A stretch of DNA of 5,686 bases from assembly GCA_002067855.1 (NCBI GenBank), contig MVQS01000230.1, positions 1 through 5,686 of the forward strand. The letters run 5' to 3'. A model generated the notes under the pieces. It ran no database searches. It had not been told where the DNA came from and worked only from the letters and a program-made list of their open reading frames with translations. The position numbers were made by a program, and so were the translations under genes. Positions 1-3,859 of this stretch are shown piece by piece. Each line of letters starts with the position of its first letter. Position 1 is the first letter of the stretch. The stretch is from Syntrophaceae bacterium PtaB.Bin038. Lineage in GTDB: Bacteria > Desulfobacterota > Syntrophia > Syntrophales > UBA2192.

Positions 1-137
1 GCGAGGGTCTTGTAGGTCTTCCCCGTCATGATCTGCAGGTGGAAGGCGCGGAAGACGAGCGCGCAGAACAGCACCCCGAACAGCGCCAGCATCGTGGCGA
101 TCCGGAAGCGGAACCATTTTCTCGCTTTCCCGTTCAT
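1..137 (-). CDS. ftsI: FtsI / PBP3-type septal peptidoglycan transpeptidase, N-terminal fragment
   Basis: Only the first 45 codons are present; the gene runs off the left edge. The peptide starts MNGKARKWFRFRIATM. It has a basic cytoplasmic tail, then one hydrophobic segment at about residues 13-30 (ATMLALFGVLFCALVFRA), then FHLQI and GKTYKTLA. This is the usual start of class B penicillin-binding proteins, where the membrane anchor is followed by a periplasmic 'R-x-x-x-LQ' stretch. In this family the missing part holds the dimerisation and transpeptidase (SxxK) domains, which cross-link septal peptidoglycan. The ATG overlaps the ftsL stop as ATGA. An AGGTGG at 148-153 lies 10 bases upstream and can act as ribosome binding site. 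The product name rests on this N-terminus plus its position directly after ftsL, where ftsI normally lies. A sporulation-type SpoVD paralogue cannot be excluded from this fragment. Confidence 0.85.
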   Translation of the reverse strand, partial: MNGKARKWFRFRIATMLALFGVLFCALVFRAFHLQIMTGKTYKTL

Positions 138-454
138 TTGATCAGGACCACCTGCTCCCGTTCGGGGTACTGGAGCTTGAGCTTGTCCCGGGCGATGGCC
201 TCGATCCGCTGGGGCGACTTCAGCGTGGCGATCTCCACCTTGAGCCGGCGGTTCTCCTCCATGAGGTTGTCCCGGACGGTCATCTCCTCGGCGATCTGGT
301 ACTTGAGCTGCGTGTTGTAAAGATGGGACCAGACGTAGACGAGCGCCACGGCCACCAGCACGAGCAGAGACAGGATGAGCGTGGGGACGCGCAGGCCCGC
401 GCTCTCTCTCGCCTCCATCGCCGCCCGGGGCCGTGCCACCTTCGCTACCGGCAT
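134..454 (-). CDS. ftsL: Cell division protein FtsL
   Basis: A 106-residue bitopic membrane protein of the divisome. In known systems it pairs with FtsB and FtsQ and relays activation to FtsW-FtsI at the septum. The order is typical: a short basic cytoplasmic tail (1-22), one transmembrane helix at about 23-41 (LRVPTLILSLLVLVAVALVY), then a periplasmic coiled coil at about 45-79 with heptad-like leucine, isoleucine and methionine spacing. It ends in the family motif 'IEAIARDKLKLQYPEREQVV' (84-103). The frame is open further upstream, but that extension lies inside rsmH and is arginine- and proline-rich shadow sequence. The ATG at 454 was chosen because AAAGGA sits 7 bases before it and the resulting length is normal for FtsL. 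It overlaps the end of rsmH by 10 bases, and its TGA overlaps the ftsI ATG. A second in-frame ATG at 418 is possible but has a poorer ribosome binding site. FtsL sequences diverge strongly, so position between rsmH and ftsI is part of the evidence. Confidence 0.88.
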   Translation of the reverse strand: MPVAKVARPRAAMEARESAGLRVPTLILSLLVLVAVALVYVWSHLYNTQLKYQIAEEMTVRDNLMEENRRLKVEIATLKSPQRIEAIARDKLKLQYPEREQVVLIK

Positions 455-1410
455 CCTCCCATCCTTTCTGCGGTTCTCAGTTTCGCGCTGCGCGCCCGGG
501 GGTTTCGCTCCATCTCCCCCTCGCCGGGGCGGATGGGCTTCCGGGTGAGGACCCGGAGCCGCGGTTTGCCCCCGCAGGCGCAAACGGGAAGATCGGCGGG
601 GCAGGTGCACCCCCGCGAGGCATCGCGGAAGAGATCCTTGACCAGCCGGTCCTCCAGCGAGTGGAAGGTGATGACGGAAAACCGCCCGCCTTCCTTCAAC
701 GAGTCGATCCCCGCGGCGATGCCCCGTTGGAGGTTCGCCATCTCGTCGTTGACGGCGATCCGGAGCGCCTGGAAGCTCCTCGTCGCGGGGTGAATCCTGC
801 CGCGGCGCATCCGGGCCGGCATGACCGAGGCGATGAGGCCCGCGAGTTCGTCCGTCGTTTCGATCGGCGCCGTCTTCCTCCTCTCCACGATGGCCCGGGC
901 GATGCGCCCGGCCAGCAGCTCCTCGCCGTAGTCGCGCAGGATCCGCTCGAGCTCCCGCGCGTCGGCCCGGTTCACCAGGTCCCGCGCCGTCGCCGCCGCC
1001 CCCCGGTCCATCCGCATGTCGAGCGGCGCGGGCTTCGAGAAGCTGAAGCCCCTCCCGGCCGCCTCGAGCTGGTGCGACGAGACGCCGAGGTCGAGCACGA
1101 TGCCGTCGACCCGCTCGATCCCGAGCCCCGCGAGGATCCCCTTCAGGTCGGCGTAGTTGCCCTTGACGAGGACCGCACGCCGCCCGAAGGGCTCGAGGGC
1201 CCGGGCGGACTCCTCCAGGGCGTCGTCGTCCCGGTCGATCCCGACCAGGACGCCGTCGGGGGACGTGGCGGCCAGAATCCCCCTTGCGTGCCCGCCGCCG
1301 CCGAGGGTGCCGTCCACGTAGATGCCGCCCGGCCTGAGGCGGAGCGACGCGAGAACCTCGTTCAGCAGGACGGGCTCGTGGTATGAGGAGGACACCCCTG
1401 CGTCGTTCAT
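445..1410 (-). CDS. rsmH: 16S rRNA (cytosine(1402)-N(4))-methyltransferase RsmH (MraW)
   Basis: A 321-residue cytoplasmic methyltransferase that uses S-adenosylmethionine to methylate N4 of C1402 in the 16S rRNA decoding centre (known for the family; E. coli RsmH is 313 residues). Visible family motifs: HEPVLLNEVL (11-20); the SAM loop DGTLGGGGH (33-41); GIDRD (57-61), whose acidic residue should bind the cofactor ribose; DGIVLDLGVSS (102-112); GFSF and PLDMRMD (121-135); HPATRSFQALRIAVN (207-221); SVITFHSLEDR (245-255); and the C-terminal NPRARSAKLR (303-312). A cysteine cluster (C268, C270, C277, C279) lies just before KPRLRVLTRKPI. This CxCP...CxC insert occurs in many RsmH proteins and could bind metal. 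The ATG at 1410 is preferred. An in-frame TTG at 1422 would add four residues, and neither start has a strong ribosome binding site. The gene begins 62 bases after mraZ with no terminator-like hairpin seen between them, so co-transcription is expected. Confidence 0.97.
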   Translation of the reverse strand: MNDAGVSSSYHEPVLLNEVLASLRLRPGGIYVDGTLGGGGHARGILAATSPDGVLVGIDRDDDALEESARALEPFGRRAVLVKGNYADLKGILAGLGIERVDGIVLDLGVSSHQLEAAGRGFSFSKPAPLDMRMDRGAAATARDLVNRADARELERILRDYGEELLAGRIARAIVERRKTAPIETTDELAGLIASVMPARMRRGRIHPATRSFQALRIAVNDEMANLQRGIAAGIDSLKEGGRFSVITFHSLEDRLVKDLFRDASRGCTCPADLPVCACGGKPRLRVLTRKPIRPGEGEMERNPRARSAKLRTAERMGGCR

Positions 1411-1472
1411 CGTTCTTTTCAAGGATCGCGGGTGGAGGCGGACGCGGGAATCACGCCGGGGGAGACGGCCCG

Positions 1473-1919
1473 TCAGATTCCCAGGTCGGCCATGTAATCG
1501 CTGAAGCTCTCGATCTGCTCGCCGGACTTCCGGATCTCCTCCTCGAAGCGTTCCTTGCTCCAGATCTCGATGACCCGGACCATGCCGGCCAGGACGATGT
1601 CTTTTTCCAGCTTGGCGTACTCGCGCAGCGGCGGCGGGACCAGGATGCGGCCCTGGCTGTCAAAGGTGCAGTCCACCGCCCCGGACATGAAAAAGCGCTG
1701 AAACGCGCGGACTTCTTTCTTCAGAATGGATTGATGGGAGATTTTTTCTTCGAGGATCTGCCACTCGTCGAAGGGGAAGGCCATGAGGTAGCCGTCCCAG
1801 TTCGTGATGACCATCCGGTTGTCGTACTTTTCTGCGAAGACCTCGCGGAGCCTGGCGGGGAAGATGATCCTTCCCTTGTCGTCGATCGTATGGTAATATC
1901 TCCCCCGAAACACAGACAT
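1473..1919 (-). CDS. mraZ: Transcriptional regulator MraZ
   Basis: A 148-residue protein with the tandem swapped-hairpin (AbrB-like) folds of MraZ (E. coli MraZ is 152 residues). Both signature repeats are clear: DDKGRIIFPARLR (13-25) and DSQGRILVPPPLR (87-99), the DxxGR...P..LR motif that makes DNA contacts. The protein forms ring-shaped oligomers and, in E. coli and mollicutes, regulates its own operon by binding short direct repeats upstream of mraZ. Such repeats are present here at 1931-1956. The ATG at 1919 is chosen because the family start MSVFRGRYYHTID follows at once and GGAGGAG (1928-1934) lies 8 bases upstream. The longer open frame toward 1994 would run through the promoter. It is the first gene of the dcw block: rsmH, ftsL and ftsI follow in the standard order. 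Confidence 0.97.
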   Translation of the reverse strand: MSVFRGRYYHTIDDKGRIIFPARLREVFAEKYDNRMVITNWDGYLMAFPFDEWQILEEKISHQSILKKEVRAFQRFFMSGAVDCTFDSQGRILVPPPLREYAKLEKDIVLAGMVRVIEIWSKERFEEEIRKSGEQIESFSDYMADLGI

Positions 1920-1930
1920 GCGAGAGACTC

Positions 1931-1956
1931 CTCCACAATCATCCACTTTGCTCCAC
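1931..1956 (-). promoter_or_regulatory. Probable MraZ operator: three 10-bp-spaced GTGGA(G/T) repeats
   Basis: Read on the minus strand there are three copies in the same orientation: GTGGAG (1956-1951), GTGGAT (1946-1941) and GTGGAG (1936-1931). Each is followed by four other bases, so the period is exactly 10 bp, one helical turn. E. coli MraZ binds TGGG-type direct repeats with the same periodicity upstream of mraZ, and mollicute MraZ sites contain GTGG-type cores. The match in motif, spacing and location makes an autoregulatory operator likely. The last repeat runs into the mraZ Shine-Dalgarno sequence. Binding itself is inferred. Confidence 0.8.
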
Positions 1957-1965
1957 CCGGATGCA

Positions 1966-1994
1966 ATAGTAGGGCCGTCTTCCGTTCCTGTCAA
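1966..1994 (-). promoter_or_regulatory. Predicted sigma70-type promoter of the mraZ (dcw) operon
   Basis: On the minus strand a perfect -35 box TTGACA (1994-1989) is followed after exactly 17 bases by TACTAT (1971-1966), which matches 4 of 6 positions of TATAAT. Transcription would start near 1960-1958, just before the first MraZ repeat, giving a leader of about 40 bases. The box lies in the mltG-mraZ gap, only about 10 bases past the mltG stop. No hairpin plus T-run terminator is visible after mltG, so read-through from ruvX-mltG may add to this promoter. Confidence 0.7.
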
Positions 1995-2003
1995 GGAAAA
2001 AGT

Positions 2004-3029
2004 TTAATTTTCGCTGGATTTTCGATTGATTTGGTACTTCCGGACCGCCCGGTTGTGCTCGGGCAGCGTCTCGGAGAAGTGGTGGGAGCCGTCGTTGCGG
2101 GAGACGAAGTAAAGGTACTTCACCGGGGCGGGGTTCAGGGCCGCCTGCAGGGCGTCCAGGCCGGGGCTGCAGATGGGGCCCGGCGGCAGGCCCCGGTTGA
2201 GATAGCTGTTGTAGGGATTTTGGCGCTCCAGGTGGCGTCGCGTCAAATTTCCGTCGAAATGCTCGATCCCGTAGATCACCGTGGGGTCGCTCTGCAGCGG
2301 CATCCTCTTCTGAAGGCGGTTGCGGAAGACGGCCGCCACGAGCGGCATCTCGCTCTTGAGCCCCGTCTCCTTCTCGATGATCGAGGCGAGCGTCACCCAC
2401 TGAACGAGGGTGAATCCCTGCGCCCCGGCCTCCGCGATCATCTCCTTCGGCACCCTGGCGTAAAACTGGGTCACCATCTCTTTCAGGATCCTGTTCGCTT
2501 CCAGGCCTCTGTAAAAGATGTACGTGTCGGGGAAGAGGAACCCCTCGGCGCTTGCCGCCGGGACGTTCAGATCGGAGAGCAGTTTCCGGTCCCCGGCAAG
2601 CCGCAGGAACTCCTTCTCCTCGACGAGGCCCTCCGCGGCCAGGCGGGCGGCGATCTTCCTCACCGTGAAGCCCTCGGGCACCACGATGAATCGCTTCTTG
2701 TAGTCCCCGTCGACGAGCTTTCGCAGAATTTCCGCGGTCGGCATGGCCCTGGTGAACTCGTACTCGCCGGCCTTGGTTTTTTTCGGGGCGTCGTAGACGT
2801 ACGCCAGGGCCCGGAACAGGAGGCGGCTGCGCACAAGACCGTTTTGATCGAGGAGGTTCACGACCTGGCCGAAAGGGGTGCCGCGGGGGATGTACACGGT
2901 GACGGTCTCTTCCCGGGGGCCGGGGCCCGGCAGGGAGCCGAGCAGCCAGGTCGCGGCGGCGATCCCCGCCGTCGCGACGAGCGCGAGGATCGCGAAACGG
3001 CGGAGGCGGGCGCGGTCGAGGAGCTTCAT
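2004..3029 (-). CDS. mltG: Endolytic peptidoglycan transglycosylase MltG (YceG family)
   Basis: A 341-residue membrane-anchored enzyme (E. coli MltG is 340). The family cuts nascent glycan strands inside the chain, forming a 1,6-anhydro end, and is proposed to stop glycan polymerisation in the periplasm. The start is a short basic tail, then one transmembrane helix at about 12-31. A LysM-like region follows at about 43-110, including VYIPRGTPFGQVVNLL and AGEYEF. The catalytic YceG domain follows with EGFLFPDTY (162-170), ASIIEKET (215-222), MPLQSDPTVIYG (243-254), NPYNSYLNRGLPPGPICSPG (271-290) and YLYFVSRNDGSHHFS (305-319). E219 in the IEKET motif corresponds to the catalytic glutamate of E. 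coli MltG (E218). The ATG at 3029 overlaps the ruvX stop (ATGA). The longer open frame upstream is shadow sequence of ruvX. No clear ribosome binding site precedes it, so coupling to ruvX translation is likely. Confidence 0.96.
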   Translation of the reverse strand: MKLLDRARLRRFAILALVATAGIAAATWLLGSLPGPGPREETVTVYIPRGTPFGQVVNLLDQNGLVRSRLLFRALAYVYDAPKKTKAGEYEFTRAMPTAEILRKLVDGDYKKRFIVVPEGFTVRKIAARLAAEGLVEEKEFLRLAGDRKLLSDLNVPAASAEGFLFPDTYIFYRGLEANRILKEMVTQFYARVPKEMIAEAGAQGFTLVQWVTLASIIEKETGLKSEMPLVAAVFRNRLQKRMPLQSDPTVIYGIEHFDGNLTRRHLERQNPYNSYLNRGLPPGPICSPGLDALQAALNPAPVKYLYFVSRNDGSHHFSETLPEHNRAVRKYQINRKSSEN

Positions 3030-3484
3030 GAAGGACCGTCCCCGGGACCGGCGGGACCGTCCGCGGCGCGACGGCCCTTGCGGTCGAGATAGTCCTGCAG
3101 GATCACGGCGGCGGCGATGCGGTCCACCATGCCCCGTTTCTTCTTTCGCTTCACGCCCGCCTCGCGCATCAGTCCCTCGGCCTGCTTCGTGGAGAGCGTC
3201 TCGTCCCACGCCGTGACGGGGACCCCCGGGATGGATTCCCGGACATCGGCGATGAACCGGTCGACCTTCCCGCACTGGATCCCCGCCGTGCCGTCCAGCC
3301 GCAGGGGATAGCCCACGACGATGGCGCCGACCGCGTGTTCCGCGACGGCCGCGGCGATGGCCTCCAGATCGGATCTCTTCGACCTGCGCTCGATGACGGA
3401 GAGCCCCCGCGCCGTCATCTCCAGCTCGTCGGAGAGGGCAAGCCCGATGCGCTTTTCGCCGTAGTCGATCCCGAGGATCCTCAT
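3026..3484 (-). CDS. ruvX: RuvX / YqgF-family RNase H-fold nuclease (putative pre-16S rRNA nuclease or Holliday junction resolvase)
   Basis: A 152-residue cytoplasmic protein of the YqgF family (members are commonly about 140-150 residues). Its motifs are GIDYGEKRIGLALSD (5-19), VVGYPLRLDG (56-65), WDETLST (93-99) and DRIAAAVILQDYL (121-133). The acidic residues expected at the metal-binding active site, D7, E95 and D121, are all present. In E. coli the protein takes part in maturation of the 5' end of 16S rRNA, and Holliday junction cleavage has also been reported for the family; the sequence cannot decide between these roles. The last 15 or so residues are a glycine- and proline-rich tail. 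The ATG at 3484 begins directly with the family start MRILGIDYG. No Shine-Dalgarno sequence is visible before it. A TTG at 3520 in the same frame would add 12 unlikely residues. It overlaps mltG by 4 bases and is the first gene of this pair. Confidence 0.94.
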   Translation of the reverse strand: MRILGIDYGEKRIGLALSDELEMTARGLSVIERRSKRSDLEAIAAAVAEHAVGAIVVGYPLRLDGTAGIQCGKVDRFIADVRESIPGVPVTAWDETLSTKQAEGLMREAGVKRKKKRGMVDRIAAAVILQDYLDRKGRRAADGPAGPGDGPS

Positions 3485-3491
3485 GGGGGCA

Positions 3492-3520
3492 TATATAAAG
3501 GATAGCGGGGATGTGCGCAA
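3492..3520 (-). promoter_or_regulatory. Weak candidate promoter for ruvX-mltG
   Basis: On the minus strand TATATA (3497-3492) lies 17 bases downstream of TTGCGC (3520-3515). The -10 match is 4 of 6 and the -35 match 3 of 6. If used, transcription would start almost at the ruvX ATG, giving a leaderless or near-leaderless mRNA, which would fit the lack of a ribosome binding site. The match is poor and this remains a guess. The -35 part overlaps the left inverted repeat of the intergenic element. Confidence 0.2.
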
Positions 3521-3774
3521 GGGCGGAAAGCTGCGCGGTGAAGTCCTTCGACAGAATTCTTTCGCGAATAGGCGGTTTTCGACCGATCTAACGCTCGCTG
3601 CGCTGCGGACGCAAAAACTCGCCCTGCAGGCTCAAACAGGTTGCGCCGCAACCGCTCCGCTTCGCGAAGATCGGTTGCCGAAAACACGCCTGACTTCGCT
3701 TCAAGAATCCTGATCGAATGCCTCCATGAAGGGCCATATATCCAATACTGCAATTCGTGCGTTCCGCCCTTGCG
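3516..3774. repeat. Intergenic foldback element bounded by 13-bp inverted repeats (MITE-like or REP-like candidate)
   Basis: This fills most of the 375-bp gap between the divergent ruvX and selB genes. CGCAAGGGCGGAA at 3516-3528 is repeated exactly in inverted orientation at 3762-3774, giving a 259-bp unit. Inside it, GGCGGTTTTCGACCGATCT (3571-3589) pairs imperfectly with 3668-3690 (AGATCGG...CGAAAAC.CGCC). A tight palindrome GGTTGCGCCGCAACC lies at 3639-3653, CCTGCAGG at 3623-3630, and TTCGCGAA occurs twice exactly 100 bp apart (3561, 3661). No clear target-site duplication was found outside the ends. An open frame on the minus strand spans the region, but in the stretch I checked only about half of its third positions are G or C, against a large majority in the flanking genes, so it is probably not a gene. 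The call as a mobile or repeated element is inference. Confidence 0.45.
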
Positions 3775-3826
3775 GTCGGGTTTGGGATTGAGGAAAGGGT
3801 GGATTTCTGTTATCTCATAGCCTGCC

Positions 3827-3843
3827 TGCGCGGGATGCGCGCA
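3827..3843 (+). other. Small GC-rich hairpin in the selB leader
   Basis: TGCGCG (3827-3832) and CGCGCA (3838-3843) form a perfect 6-bp stem with a 5-base loop GGATG. It ends four bases before AGGA (3847-3850), the likely selB ribosome binding site, which stands 9 bases before the ATG. It could influence selB translation. A SECIS-like leader element occurs ahead of selAB in E. coli, but this stem lacks the bulged U seen there, so no such role is claimed. Confidence 0.35.
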
Positions 3844-3859
3844 CCCAGGACGTCCATTC

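Noticed and set aside
693..732. Possible frameshift or truncation in rsmH suggested by overlapping open frames on both strands
   Set aside because: The minus-strand frame is continuous from 1410 to 445 and contains all RsmH motifs in order at normal length.
1411..1472. mraZ-rsmH gap examined for a terminator or a second promoter
   Set aside because: It is GC-rich with no hairpin followed by a T-run and no convincing -35/-10 pair, so it is treated as an ordinary within-operon spacer.
1383..3092. Plus-strand open frame of 569 codons antisense to mraZ and mltG
   Set aside because: It lies opposite genes with unmistakable family motifs, has no recognisable domain and is dominated by charged low-complexity residues. 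Long antisense frames are normal in high-GC DNA. The plus-strand frame at 433-1386 opposite rsmH is rejected for the same reason.
3788..3816. Possible selB promoter TTGAGG-17-TATCTC on the plus strand
   Set aside because: Only 4 of 6 and 3 of 6 consensus matches, a level expected often by chance; there is no supporting context beyond the correct spacing.
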